DNA of 64,000 nt from Micractinium sp. NFX-FRZ (GCA_029339195.1 JAPTJF010000115.1:1-64000); one strand, 5' to 3'; positions 1 through 12,094 are shown, numbered from the stretch's first letter. Program-made: numbers and translations. Notes: generated by a model from the letters alone, not told the origin.

Positions 1-1011
1 CCAGGGTGGCGCTCCAGGTCAGCGGGGAGGCACCGCGGCGGGCGCGCGCGGCGTTGTGGGCCTCCAGGGTGGCCTGGGTGTCGGGGCAGCTGCCGCCGCC
101 GGCAGCAGCAGAGGCAGAGGCGGAGGCGGAGGAGGTGGCAGAGCCAGTGCCGGAGCCGGAGAGGCCGCCCATGGTGCCTGCAGGGGAGCAGGGAGGGGGA
201 GGCATGTGTCTGAGTGTGCGCTGGGAGGCGGGCAGGCACCGGAGGTGGGTGCTGGGCAGCTGGGTGCAGGCGGGTGCAGGGCAGCTCAGTGCACGCACTT
301 GAGGGCACCCGGGTGCTGCTGCCTCTCAGACGGCACCTCGTGACTAGCACACTCCCAGAGGCCCATGGGCTGCCCCTTCTCCTCCCTGCTCACCCTGGGT
401 GCCGGCGGTGGGGCGGGGGTGGGTGCCGTGCGCAGGGGCGGTGGAGGAGGGGTAGACACCGCCGCCGGAGGCGCTACCCGTGCCAAAAGACGCGTCGGCA
501 GGGAAGGGGGTGGCGCTGGTGGGTGCTGGGCTGGAGGCGGGTGCCGTGCGGCTGCCGGACCTGGCGGCCGCGGCGGCTACGGCGGTGGCAGAACCTTGCG
601 AGGACGACGTGCGGGCCTGGGCGGTGGCCGAGCCGCCACCGCTGGCGCTTGCGCTTGCACTTGCAATGGAGGTGGTTGCGGGCAGAGTGCCTGCACGCGA
701 GGTCAGAGGAGGGCGTGCACGATGTCGAGTGAGCGAGCCATGCAAACTTTGCAGGGCTCGGCGGCGGCGGCGGCGGCGTCGTTCAAAAAGCCTGTCCTTC
801 CAGGGCGTGGGGGTAAAGCCTGCCGCCCTCTGCCTGGCCTCCCCAGCCTACCTGTCTGCGTTTGGGAGGGCGTCACGTCGCCTGGGGTCGTCTGGTCGCT
901 GGGAGATGGCGACAGCTCTGGGGCCTGCCGGGCTGGGGCAGGGCGAGCAGAGGCACCCAGGGCCAGCAGGGCGCCCAGCAGGAGCAGGAGGGCAGTGCAC
1001 TTGAGCGCCAT
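1..1011 (-). CDS. secreted CAP/PR-1-like protein, 3' end outside the window
   Basis: The start at 1011 opens with a clear signal peptide (MALKCTALLLLLGALLALG, ending near ASA). Exon 1 is 852-1011, with donor cagacag|gtaggc. Exon 2 is 394-690, with acceptor gcgtgcag, and encodes a low-complexity Ala/Ser/Gly/Thr linker. Exon 3 runs from 177 to the window edge. It continues the Ser/Ala linker and then enters a CAP domain start: a CPDTQATLEAHNAARARRGA stretch followed by PLTWSATL. This is the family's first helix, where the pattern is hN-x2-R-x3-G-x3-L-x-W. CAP proteins (PR-1, SCP) are secreted, often sterol- or lipid-binding, and implicated in defence or wall biology. The catalytic-like His/Glu cavity lies beyond the edge and cannot be judged. 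The secreted CAP assignment is good. The function in the alga is unknown. Confidence 0.75.
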
Positions 1012-1325
1012 GGCTGGAGGTGTTGGGAAAGGGCTTCGGGTCAGGCAGCGGGGCTTGGCGCGACGTTGAGGGTCGCAGGGTGTTAGGAGCGACGATGACG
1101 CGAGAGAATCAAGAAACTAGCCGCAGGGAGCCCGTAAGCTGGCGGAGAACAGCTGCACACTTTCTTCCACCGCATGCGGAGGTTGCATGCGCAAGCAGCA
1201 CCACTCATCTGTAACCTGCGAACGTCTCACATGCATAGCCTCTGCTCCCTATATATTACATCACCCTTCTCTGATTACTACAATTACTACAGAAAACCTT
1301 CAGCAGCATGAATGGAGCTGACACC
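1012..1325 (-). promoter_or_regulatory. compact intergenic: E2 3' end and CAP gene promoter
   Basis: These 314 bp separate two minus-strand genes. On the minus strand TGTAA (1256-1260) lies 66 nt after the E2 stop and fits the chlorophyte poly(A) signal. It runs directly into TATATAG (1250-1256), a possible TATA element about 240 nt upstream of the CAP start. The upstream poly(A) signal and the downstream promoter therefore seem to share a few bases. No gene is visible here. Confidence 0.4.
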
Positions 1326-3573
1326 TCAGGCCCCCGCTGCCACCAGTGCATCTAGCGCCCGCTCCACGTTCGCAACCAGCTGCTTCAGCGATGCATCCTC
1401 GCGCGCCCACTGCCGCGCCTGCTCCTTCACCACCCCCGCCTTCAGGCGGTAGTGCAGCCTGCAGCAGTCGGGCAGCCAGCGCGTATCAGCTCAATCACAT
1501 GTGCCCGGCCAGCATGGAGCCCTGCCTGAACGCCGCCGCGCCGCGACCTCTGCCAGCACCCAGCACCCACCAATGTTGTTTGTGCCTCAACCGCCACCCC
1601 GCATTGACTATCCCCCATTCCCCGGTCACGCGCTCTGGCTGTCCCCCATTCCCCGGTCACGCGCTCCGGCTGTCCCAGAAGAGCAGCGCCCAGCACCCAG
1701 CACCCAAATACCAAAAACCACGTACCTCCCCGCCTCCCCGCCCCCCTCTCTCGGCTGCTGCTCCAGCTGTGCCAGCACATGCACTGGGCATGCAGCACCC
1801 AACAACCGCGCACCTGACTACCTCCTCAAACCCTGCAGGCGGCTTTTCGAGCTGCCCCAAGATGGCCACCTCCAGGGTGTGCCGCCGGATCTGCGCATTG
1901 TACTTGCGGCTCTGTTGGGTGCCCCTGCAGCAGGTAGCGCCAGGCAGCAGGCGGCAGGCAGGGGGCGGTGGTGGCAGCTGGCACACTCAATCCAGGGTGT
2001 CCTTGCTCAGCAGTGCCGCGCACAAAGCAGCAGGGCAGAGGGCAATCAGACGCCCTTGCCAATCAGGCGAACAGCACCCAGCAAGCCAGCCGGTCAGCCA
2101 GCAAGCAAGCAAGGGCAGCTCACTGGGCGGTGCCCTCCATGCTTGTATAGCCGGGTTCGTTGAAGAATGGCTCGGCTGTAGGGAGGAAAGAAAGAGGGAG
2201 GCAAGATGAAGGAGAGGTTGGCTCTGATAGCAAGGCAGGCTTGCAAGTGTGCTGGGCAGGCTTGTAAGTGTGCTGGGCAAGGTGAGGTGGCATGCGCTGG
2301 CGGCAACGCGTCCTCACCAGTGCCGAGGATCATGCTCTGCACGCCGCGTCACATCAAAGAACAGCATGCGTGGGACAGGGAGGTGCGGGGTGGTGATTAG
2401 AGGTGGGTGGGCACACCTTCAACAGTGGCTGCCTCTGCTCTCACACTCGCCTGTTCGCCCGCCCCTCTCCCAGGCTCCTCCTCAGCCCCTTGTACCTGCT
2501 CACTTTGCACGCCCGCTGCCTGCTCACTGGTGCGCCTGGCTGTTGGAGGTCCTCCCCCTGCCCCCGCCCACTGCCTCACCCGTCCAACGCCCCTCCACCC
2601 ACCTGGGCAGCCCCTCACCCTGCCCCTCCTCACCACCCACCTGTATAGACACCAGCACCTGCAGCAGGGTGCTCTGCCCCGGCTGCCAGCTGGGACCATC
2701 CCAGGTGCCCAGCAGTGACAGGCACACCTTGCCGTTCTGCAGGCGGGCGCTGGCGTTGAGGGGGCACTCACAACGTTGGGGGAGGAGGAGGCAACATGGG
2801 GCAGGTGCTGCCTGGGGGGGGCACCCGTTGCGGAGTCGTAAGAGTCGTAAGTCGTAAGCGTCGCCTCACAGAAAGCATGCCCAGCTGGCACCACGCTTCC
2901 CCCCAGCGCTCACATCATACAGGTTGGGGTTGAACCGCACGCGGCCGCCGCCCGTGGCCAAGAATTGCACCTGCGGGGGACCCACAGGACAGCTCAGAAA
3001 GTGGAAAGGATGTGGGGGCTTGCCAGTGCAGGGTCGGCGGGCAAGCACAACGGCAGGGAGCCAGATGGATGGAAAGCAGCAGGTAGACGAGCAGTACCGC
3101 CTGCTGATGTCATAAAAAAACGCATGCCGCCCACCCGCGCCCGCGCCTCTCCCGCTGCAGCCAAGCAAGCCACCGCACGACACGTGATCACGCCACACCT
3201 GTGGCGGCCTGTTTGGGTAGTCAGGTGGCAGCAGGATGTCAAAGGCAAAGCAGCCGTGGCCGTAGGGGGTGTCTGCAGGCGCAAAGATCACCGCCCTGCG
3301 GGAGGGGTAGCGGCGGAGCAAGCGGGGGGTGGGGCAGCAGTTGCAGCATGTGAGCCACGGGCCGCTCGTCTAGACCAGCCTGGAAGCGTAGCTGGGGGCG
3401 GGCTGCCGCCCCACCCAACCGCCTGGGTGCCCCCCAATCAAATACCACCATATTGCTACCAATCAGCAGCGGGGATCCAGCCAGCCACCAGCCACCCACA
3501 CTTCAAACTACCCACCCACCCGCCTCAGCGCGGTTAGCAAGCACTCCAGAAGCTTTGAGATGGCTCTTCAAGA

Positions 3574-3607
<34 letters not shown>

Positions 3608-6600
3608 CACAGCACAACACACGGCACCCATTTGCACCCGCCCACCTGAGCGTCGCCATGCTGTCGTCATCCATGCCCGCCAGCACACTCGACTCCCAGG
3701 TCAGCGGGAGCTGCCCCGCCAGGCTGGCAACCTCCTTGGTCACCCGCCTCAGCCAGCTGCTGAGGCTGCCTGCAACTCGTTTGCAGGAAAGCAAGGAAGC
3801 AGTGACAGCGTCATGGAACGCCAGGCATTGTGCCAGCTGTTGCAGTAGGGGCATGGCACCGGGGATGGTGGCCGGCAGGGTAACCGGGGGCGGCACAGCC
3901 AGGGGCAGCTGGGCACAGCACAGCAGGGCAGCATGCCATGTCAGCTCGATGGCGGTGCACCTCAGGCCAGCTGCAGCGTGAATTTACCTTGTGATTTCAG
4001 CGCCTGCTCTCGGAAGTAATGATCACCCAGCAGCGGCAGGCTCTGCAGAAGTAAAGCCATGCGATTGGAGTGTGGAGGGTTTGGGTGCTACCAGGCTTCA
4101 AGGCCGGGCAGGGCAAGAGCAGGCGCTGGCATTCGGGGGCGAAAGTGTAGAAGAAAGAGCGCACAGGCAAGCAATAGTTGCGCAGCTGCAGGAGGGGGCC
4201 GCCGGCGCACCCTGCCTCATCCTCACCTGGAACAGCAGCGGCTTGAGGGCGGTCACGTACTGCTGGCGCAGCTCTGGGCTGTCTGCCGCCTGCTGCTGCT
4301 GAGGCTGCTGGGCCTGCTGGGGGTTAGCGCCGTTGCCGCCGCTGCCTCCTGCCTGCTGCCCTTCCGCCACCTGCTGCTGGTGTGGCTGCTGGGTGCTGGC
4401 GCGCCAGAGGTCGACGGCCTGCGTGGAGCAGGCACACACGAACAAGGCATGAGCTAAACAGGGTGGGGGTGTGTGTGGCAGTGCACTAAAGTGCCCGCCA
4501 CCGTGGTCGGCACCCACGTTGGCCCTTGCACCGGCTGGGCTTGTGTGGACCCATCGCCGCTGCCCTGCCACCCGTCCTCCATCCCACGGGCACCTGCATG
4601 CCCACCGCCCCACCCTACCCACCCACCCACCTGCTGCAAGCTGTACTGCCCTGCCCCACCTGCACCCCACACAAACTCACCCCAGCTTCCAAGGTGAGCA
4701 AACGACCAGGGCAGGCTTCCAGCTGTATCCCACCCACCCCACCCCACCTCACCTCTTGCACCCGCTGGCAGCAGTCGGACACGTCCAGCAGCGCCCCCAC
4801 CAGCCGCACATCCTCCTCGTCGCCCTCAGCAGCCAGCTGCTCCGCGTTGCGCCGGAAGATGTCGGCCTGCAGGCGCAGCGCCTGTTGTGGGTGGGAGGAA
4901 TGCAACGGGGGAGGGAATGCAAAGGGTGAGTGAGTGCGGGGTTGGAGGGTGTCAACATACCAAACACACAGAGAGAACAGGGGACAGGCGGAGAGGCTGG
5001 GAGGTGTGATGGGGAGTGAGTGGGGAGGAGTGGGCAGGCGGGTGAAGGCAGGCGGACAGCAGGCACAGCATGCAGCAGTACCATGCGTCAGCGCCTGCTT
5101 ACCTGCAGCACGTGCCAGCAGCTGGTGTCACCTGCAGCCCCCTGCGCCTTCTCGGATGCACCTTTGCCTGAATCGGCAGGCGGTTCTGCTGCCCCAGGCG
5201 CATCCGCTGCTGCCAGGCTGGCGGTGCTCTTGCCCCGGCTCTTGCTGCCTCTGCCCCGTCTGGGGCGCCTGCCCGCCGCGCCTGCCGCCGCACTACCAGG
5301 GCTCCCGACCTCCTGCTGCTGCTTCTGCTGCTGCTGCTGCGCCTGCTGCTGCTGTGCCTGCTGGGCTCCCCCACTCTTGAGCAGGTCGCTGTCTGCTGGC
5401 TGCAGCAGCAGCGGCAGCAGGTCTGCTGATCCTGCCAGCACACCCACCAGCCCAAACACCTCCCCATACAGCTCCCGCCGTCCGCTCACATCCATCAAGC
5501 TGTCGTTCTGCAGCAGCGGCGGTCAGCAAGCATTCAGTGGTCCCCGCCCGGAACACAGAGGGCGAGTGTGAGGGGCACAAGGTAGGGCAACCGTCCCGTC
5601 GGGAACACAGGCAGCAAGTATGATGGGCATAAGGGTGCAATTTATAAAACGCGCAGCACAGAGCTGCGGGGTGGCCAGATGCAGGCCAAGGAAGGATATG
5701 TGTTGCAGCTGGCTGCCAGGCTGACGACATACCTGCAGCAGCAGGCGCAGCAGCGGGGCCAGAGGCCCGCCGCGCAGAGCCGCCAGCAGCGGCAGCGGCA
5801 GCGGCGCCAGCCGTGCCTGCGCCTCGCCTGCGTGCACAGCCGTGGACAGGGATGCAGAAATGGGCGGGTGAGGGCGGTTGTCCCTCAAGGAAGCCAAATG
5901 CACGACTTGCATGGAGGAAGCAGCAGCACACTCCGCACGCAGGGGATCGTCTGTGGGCAGGGCCGCTCCCAAACTTTGTACTTCGTCTCCCTTCCCCACC
6001 CACCTGCCCACGCCTGCATGCGCTGGCGCAGCCGCAGCAGCAGCTGTGTGGCAGCGCCGTCCAGCTGCTCCTGCCGCTGAGCCGCGTCCTCCTGCCGCTG
6101 GAGCGCCTGCTTGCCGCTCTCGTGCCCGCCGTACCCGCCGCCGTACCCCACGCCTGCGTGACCAGCGTAGCACATGCCACGCATTGCTTGTGGTGCATAA
6201 AGCCGGTGACACACAGGCTACGATGCATCTGCCCGAATGCAAGGCAGCACACATAACCGGCACCCAGCGAGCCATGCAGCCAGGCACTGCTCTCACATAA
6301 ATGCCCCTGCTGCTCACCTGTTGGGCGCTTTGCCGCCTGCGCACCCCTGCCCCTGCCGCCCCAGCCGCCGCCCCTGCCGCCGCCCCTGCCCCTGCCGCCG
6401 CCCATCCATCCGCCCAAGAGGGCGCCCATGAAGCCAGGGCCTCCCTCCTCGCACTCCTCGTCCTCCCAGCCATCGCCGTACTCCTCCTCATCCTCGTCAT
6501 CGTCACCCCAGTCCTCAAGCCCTCCAGGGTTCCCCCCAAAGTAACCTGGCAAGGGGGGAAGGAATGGAGTCGAGAAGGGGTGGGGGAGGGCCGCTGGCAA

Positions 6601-8557
6601 ACAGGAAAGTGAGATGGCACACGTCGGGCAGCAGCCTACCAGCCAAGGCCGCCTTGTTAGTCAAGCAGGAGCGGTTGACGCCACAGGCCACACGCCGCAT
6701 GCTGGGGACGACACAGCAGGACAGGCAAGCGCTTGCCTGGCAGGCAGGGAGCCGGACCGCCACGCATCAGCAGCACACACATGCCGCAGGCTGTCTGATC
6801 GGGCAGCCAAACAAAGACCAAGACCTGCAACCCCTGGCCCTCCTCACCGGCGACGCCATAAATCGACTCCCAGGGGCTTTTGCCCCGCCCCATCCCAGCG
6901 GGCAGCCCCGCCCCCGCCCAGGGCGGCGGCTTCGGCCACTTTGGTGCCACCATCGTCTTGGTCCCATGCTTGGCCTTCTTCTGGGCTGGCTCAGCCTGCT
7001 GAGCAGCCTGCTGGGCCTGCTGACCCTGCTGCGCCCCGCTGTCGGGCAGGGTGGCGCGTCCCCGGCGGCGGCGGCCCTTGCCAGCCGGCGGCTGCTGCGG
7101 CTGGTGCTGCTGCTGCGGCGGCTGCTGCGGTTGCTGCTGCGGTTGCTGCTGGCCCGGAGCCTGCTCCTTTTGTTTCGACTGCTGCTGCTGCTGGGCCGAG
7201 CCCCCGCTGCCCCCCGCATGCCGCCCGCTCCGCCGGCGCCCCGCCTGCTGGGCCTGCTGCTTGCCCGCCTTGCCCGCCTTGCCTGCAGCCTGAGCCGGGC
7301 CCTGCCCTGGGGGCAGCTTTGCATCTACCAGGACGCCATGCAGCTGCAGCAGCACCCCTGCCAGCTCAGTGCACCGCCGCACCAACTGCTGCCCCGTGCC
7401 TGCAGCCTCCGGCTGTGCCGAGGCACCACCTACCGCTGACGTGGCGGCTGCTGCACCGCCTGATGCTGCCGCAGCAGCTGCCCCGGCCTGTGGTGCAGGC
7501 CGGCCAGCCTCAGCAGCAGCTGGAGGAGGTGAGGCCAGCTCCACAACTTCAGCCTCCTCCCCACTGCTAGCATCGATGTCAATGACTGCAGGCGGCGACC
7601 TGCCTGGATCAGCCCTGGCAGCAGGCGCAGCGGGTGACAGCGGGGACATGCTGCTGCCGGCGGCTGCAGCTGCACTGGCGGCGGCCGCTGCCGCTGCCCA
7701 CACGTGCGCATCGACCTGTTGCGAGGACGGGAGGTGGGACATAGGGTCAGATGTGAGCGTACATGCTCATGAGGGGCACGGCAATGAAGCTTGCACGACG
7801 GCGGTTGCAGGCAAGGGGCAGCAGGCGGCAGGCAGCGGTGCAACCCCCCAGCCCTTGCCCCCGGCAATCAGCAAGGAGCCTCCCCGCCCTTCACGTCCCA
7901 ACCCGTCTGCCCAGTGGTCTTGTTCTCGCAGCGGTTACCACTGGCCCTTCCCAGCGGTTGACAATGGCAATAAACAACGGCAGCAGGCAGGAAGCACGTA
8001 TCTGGCAGCGGCGCAGTGCCCCAGCCTCTTGGCCCATGCATGCGGCAGGAGGCAAGAGGCAGCAGGCAGCAGGAGGTGGTGGCGCACCTTCCCCGCCTCC
8101 TGGGCTCCCAGCAGCGCTTCAAGGTCTCTGTGGGTCACCGGCTGACGGCAGTGCTGCAGCGGCATGGCAGCAGCAGCAAAGCCAAGGTTTCGATATGCCT
8201 AAAAGGTGAGAAGGCAGAGGCGGCCTGCTGCCAGGCGCCTGGCGAGAGCAAGGCTTGTGCCAGGGCAGGGGGAGGTGTGACACCGGCAGGCCTCGCAAGA
8301 GGTGCACTGCACAAGGACCCAACCATGACGCCTGCCCCCCATTACCACGCACCTCATTTGGGCAGCAGAAGTGGCCAACAAGGGCTGGCAGGCCGGGCGG
8401 CAGCGCTGCCGCCGCGCCCTGCACATGCCGCTGCACCTCGCCCGCTGGCAGGCGGCAGCCGCAGTCGAGAGCATAGCTGCCACTTAGCAAGGGGGTGGCT
8501 CCCGCCTCCCATGCCCCTGGTTTGGCTAACGATACTACTGCCGTCGGCTGTGACGGA

Positions 8558-8616
<59 letters not shown>

Positions 8617-9193
8617 GCCTGCCGGTGCCTCTCCTGGCTTGCACTGCTGCCCCGCCGCTGCTGCTGCTGCTGCGCTGGGGCATGCTGCGCTGCACATCTC
8701 ACACTGGGCCTGGCTGGGGCCATTCAAAAAGGTGCATGTCCCACATGCCCAGCCATCTTGCACCGCAGTCTTCGTCTGCATCGGCTGGTGAGAGGGTACG
8801 TCTGTCTTTGGCACAGGCGCTGCCGCTCCCCCTGCCCCCGCTGTTGCTGCAGCGCCGAGGCCGGGGCCCGAGTTGGGCCGCTGGGTGCCGCACATGTCGC
8901 AGGCAAGGAAGCGGGGCTGGTTCACAAACGTGCATTGTGCACAGCTCCATCCTACTTCGTGTAACAAGAGGGAATGAGAGACAACGGAGAAGAGGGTGAA
9001 GCTTGGTAGTGCATGGCGGAAAGCGGCGGCGGTCGATGGGCGGTGCCAGGCGGCGGCAGAACCAGGCACGAACTGGAGCGGGCTTGCGGCCGGTCCCGGG
9101 GCTCACGACACTTGTGCCAATCTCACCGGCCCGCTGCGCCGTCCGCCCATCCGCGTCGCTGTCGCTCAGGACCTCCACCGCGTCGTCCGCCAT
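1326..9193 (-). CDS. BIRC6-type ubiquitin-conjugating enzyme (E2) with two NZF zinc fingers
   Basis: The start is [15 protein letters not shown] at 9193 and the stop is TGA at 1326. Order of parts: an acidic N-terminus; two RanBP2/NZF fingers near 8975-8735 ([14 protein letters not shown] and [14 protein letters not shown], both with the Thr-Phe pair used by ubiquitin-binding NZFs); poly-Ala; a Cys/His-rich stretch; [11 protein letters not shown]; Gln-rich tracts; an acidic and Gly/Arg-rich stretch near 6540-6330; helical segments; and the UBC fold over about 3890-2140. UBC motifs are [51 protein letters not shown] (catalytic Cys) and [10 protein letters not shown]. The C-terminal helix region ([31 protein letters not shown]) follows BIRC6 closely. 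No BIR domain is seen. BIRC6-type E2s ubiquitylate targets as combined E2/E3 enzymes. In-frame ATG 7742 could be an alternative start, so the zinc-finger part might be a separate gene. Certainty is high for the E2, moderate for one continuous gene. Confidence 0.82.
1609..1670. repeat. two 31-bp tandem copies in an E2 intron
   Basis: Two almost identical 31-bp units (1609-1639 and 1640-1670) share the core cccccattccccggtcacg. They differ at about two positions. They lie in a 3' intron of the E2 gene and are one of many intron-internal tandem duplications in this window. Confidence 0.85.
3576..3606. repeat. (AC)n microsatellite in an E2 intron
   Basis: An uninterrupted dinucleotide run of about 15 AC units lies in the intron just before the UBC domain core exons. 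It has no coding role. It could vary in length between strains. Confidence 0.95.
5538..5637. repeat. degenerate ~50-bp tandem duplication in an E2 intron
   Basis: Two related blocks, each containing a cgggaacacag or cggaacacag core followed by a gtatgatgggcataag or gtgtgaggggcacaag segment, sit next to each other. They are about 75 percent alike by eye. The region lies between coding exons of the E2 gene. Confidence 0.6.
8559..8615. repeat. 19 CTG triplets encoding a poly-Ala tract in the E2 gene
   Basis: An uninterrupted CTG run of 57 bases is read on the minus strand as GCA, giving about 18 alanines in the exon after the second zinc finger. The plus-strand frame would give poly-Leu, and the other minus-strand frame poly-Gln. 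The flanking protein sequence supports the Ala frame. Confidence 0.85.
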
Positions 9194-9794
9194 GACCGTT
9201 CGCACCACGGCCCTGCGCCTAGTGAAACCCGACCTGCATGTGTACCTGGTGAACCTGAAACGCGCGGCGCGCACACGGAGGCGGAGAGCACCAATGCAGG
9301 CGGAGAGCACCAATGCAACATGCCAGCGGTGCCGCTAAGACGGCCGCCAAAGCGGCAAGAGTGATGCGCACAGCTCCCTTTGGCCTGCTGCCCCATGGGT
9401 GTCAGGTTCTTCATGAATGGACTGAAGCGAAGAGCTTCGTCAAGTGCGTGGCTAGAAAGACGGAGGCATCGTGCCCCCTCATGCCGGCAGCCACCTCCCA
9501 GCACGCCTGCTCTAGCGATGAGCGAATGGCGGGCGTGTCGCGCCCCCAGGGCATGGCCAAGCACTTGGCTCACATGTGTCGCGTTTGGCATCTGACACTG
9601 AGATTCGGGGGCATTGTCGTCTGCAGCCAGAGCCAGCTGGAAGTGAGGGCCCCTCCCGCCCGCCCGCCGCGCCCGCCGCCGTCCCACCGCCGCCCCTTTC
9701 CTCCCACGGCGGCACCACAGAATTGCCTTTCATTGCTGCCTAGGTTCCGTCTGGGCCCCTTCGTGCCTGTCCTGCTGCAGCACAGGGCTCCTCT
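9194..9794. promoter_or_regulatory. divergent intergenic between the E2 and F-box genes
   Basis: These 601 bp separate two start codons pointing away from each other, so the segment should hold both promoters. A short direct repeat (ggcggagagcaccaatgca, about 9282-9316) lies near the E2 start. I see no convincing TATA box and no third gene. Open frames here look like chance GC-rich frames. Confidence 0.5.
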
Positions 9795-12094
9795 ATGGAG
9801 CAGCCCGCGCCCGCCTGCTGTGGGCCAAGCATTGACAGACTGCCCGACGACTGCCTTCTCGTTTGCCTCGGCTGCTTAGATGGCCAGACGAGGTGATTGG
9901 TTGGCCTTAGGGTGAGCCGCACATCAGCTTAACTCACCCTTGAAAGCCGCCCCGCCCATGTGCCGCCGGCCCGCCCACCCGCAGACAACCTCCCTGCCTG
10001 CCGTGCATGCCACCCCGACACAGGCTTACCTGCGTGGCTCTCGTGTGCAAGCGCTGGCACCGGCTGGCGCATACCTCTGATCTGCTGCAGCTGGGCGTCA
10101 CTGCCTGCATCTCATCCGAACCTCACCTGAAGCGTCTTCAGGCAAGCTGCTGTGTGCCCCTTCCCCTCCCCCTCTGCCCTGTCAAGTCCCCGGAGCCCTT
10201 CCTTCCAGGCAGGCAGGCAGGCACAGGCTGGCTGGTTTGCTGTGTGTGCAACTTTGTCCCCCTGGTGCCACCCCTCACACCCAGGCAACCCTGCCCGCCA
10301 CTGCCCTGCCTCACCTCCCCCGCAGTCGCTGTGCCGCTGGCTGGGCCGGCATGCAGGCAGCCTGCACAGCCTGTCAGTTGACGTCGCAGCACCCTCTGGC
10401 ACAGATGGTGGAGCAGAGGGCAAGGGGCTCCCATTTGAGCTGGGCCGCTGCTTGGCTGCGGCCTGTGGCGGAGGCAGCCTGCGCAGCTTGCGCCTGGGCT
10501 GGCTCGGGCTCACTCAGCTCAGGCTGGGTGCTGCGTTGGCAGTGCTTGGGAGCTGCTCAAGCCTGCAAGAACTGTTGATCTGGGGCAGGAGCGGAACTCT
10601 GCACCTGGCCTGCCCGCTCAACCTCCTCACCCACCTGCAGCGTCTGTCCATACGGGGGGCCTGCAGGTAAGCAAGTGTGGCTGGCAGCAGTCGGCTGCAT
10701 GCGGGAACCGACACTGCTTTGGCCAAGCCCGAGCTTCAGCCGGCAGCCCCTGTAGCTGCCACCTGCCAAGCCCAACAAGCGTGCTGGCACCGTGCGCCCA
10801 CCTCCCATCACTTGCCGCCGGTGAGCTGTGTTGTTCCGCCCTCCTATGGGCCTCCCGTCTTCCCATTGCTCAGCAGGATGCGCTCCGGACCCCTCACTTC
10901 CTTGTTGACTGCCCTCTACCCCGCTGCAGGTGGGACTCTCAGGCCCAGCTGCCCCCCAGCGTCACGCACCTGCGCCTGGAGCAGGTGTTGGATGCTGGCC
11001 GCTCCCGGCTTCCCACCCAGGTCGGTGCAGCGCTGGCGGTTGGGTTGCCCTAGCAGAGAAGCAGCTGCACAGTGCCGAGCAGCCGAGGCTGGGCCTGCGT
11101 GTGCGCCTGGCAAAGTGTCGGTCCAGCGCTGCATGGTGCCTAGTCAAGCTTGGCTGTTAACCGTCGCCTACCCCCTGCCAACGCTCACCTGCAGCTGGCG
11201 GCGCTCAGCAACCTGCGCTACCTCCACCTCGACCAGTTATGCGCTTTCGTCCCCGGCAACGGCTTTGGCGTGCTGAGCACGCTGCGGTCCCTGTCCCACC
11301 TTAGCTTTGCCGACTGCCGCGCCTGGCCGGAAGCTCTGGAGCAGCTGACGTGGCTGCAGAGGCTGGACATGTGCTGCATGGGTGGCTGGTGGTCTTCCTG
11401 GGAGGGCTCGCCGGGCGCGCTGGGCCTGGAGCGCACGCTGCGCGCGCTTTGCGGGCTCACCGGCCTGGCCCTCAACGGGGGCATGCCCAAGCCGCTGGAC
11501 CCCGCAGCTGCGCTGGAGGGCAGCACCCGCCTGATCTGGCTGTGGGATGCCACACGCCTGACCGGCGGCACGCTGCGGCCTCGGGCCTGGCCGGACAGCC
11601 TGCGGGCGGCGCACACTGATTGGGCGGGAGTCCTCGAAGGCACGTGGGAGCACAGCTCGCACAGCAAGCTGCAGTACCTGAGCATCGAGCAAGGACAGGA
11701 GCTGCTGGGTGCGCAGGCGCTGCGCTCCCCCGCCTGGCCTGCATTCTGGGCCTGGGCCGCCGTCGCGCCGGCGCTGCGGCTTCTAGAGGTGAGGTGGGGT
11801 GGAGAGCAGGGGGCTGCAGTGCGCGGCTTGGCTTGGCAGTCCCTTTCCGGCAATGGCTTGGGTTCCTTACACTCACAGTTTTGCACCCGACCTGACCCAA
11901 CCTCCCGCCCCGTCCCCTGCTTGGCAAGACAGATTTGCAGCTACTGGGGGCGCCCGCTAGAGATGGTGCTGTCTTCGCAGATCACCTCTCTCGAACGACA
12001 CCGCCCTGGGCTGCGTGTGGCCGTCACATTTCCCAGCCCCCAGCAGCGGTTCGTGGAGACTGTGCAACAGATGGCGGCAGCGGCAGGGAGCTAG
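9795..12094 (+). CDS. F-box / leucine-rich-repeat protein
   Basis: The first short exon at 9795 encodes MEQPAPACCGPSIDRLPDDC followed by LLVCLGCLDGQTR, the first half of an F-box (L-P-x2-hL). The second exon (acceptor gacacag near 10023) completes it with LTCVALVCKRWHRLA, the conserved V-C-K-x-W part. The following exons carry Leu-rich repeats: SLCRWLGRHAGSLHSLSVD, SLRSLRLGWLGLTQLRLG, LRYLHLDQLC, LTWLQRLDM and LQYLSIEQGQ. The last exon (about 11980-12094) ends in a MAAAAGS tail. F-box proteins are substrate receptors of SCF (Skp1-cullin-F-box) ubiquitin ligases, with the LRR part holding the substrate. It is divergent from the BIRC6-type E2. Exon joins between 10670 and 11200 are uncertain. 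The target is unknown. Confidence 0.75.

Noticed and set aside
5293..6600. 435-codon continuous minus-strand frame taken as one exon
   Set aside because: Only its start (acidic/Gly-Arg part) and a few patches look like E2 coding. Splice sites within it and frame changes suggest it reads through introns.
8500..8700. poly-Leu and poly-Gln readings of the CTG run
   Set aside because: The Ala frame is continuous with the zinc-finger exon. The other frames lack supported flanks.
1326..9193. naming the E2 a BIRC6 orthologue
   Set aside because: The UBC and C-terminal parts fit, but there is no BIR domain and the N-terminal zinc fingers are foreign to BIRC6.
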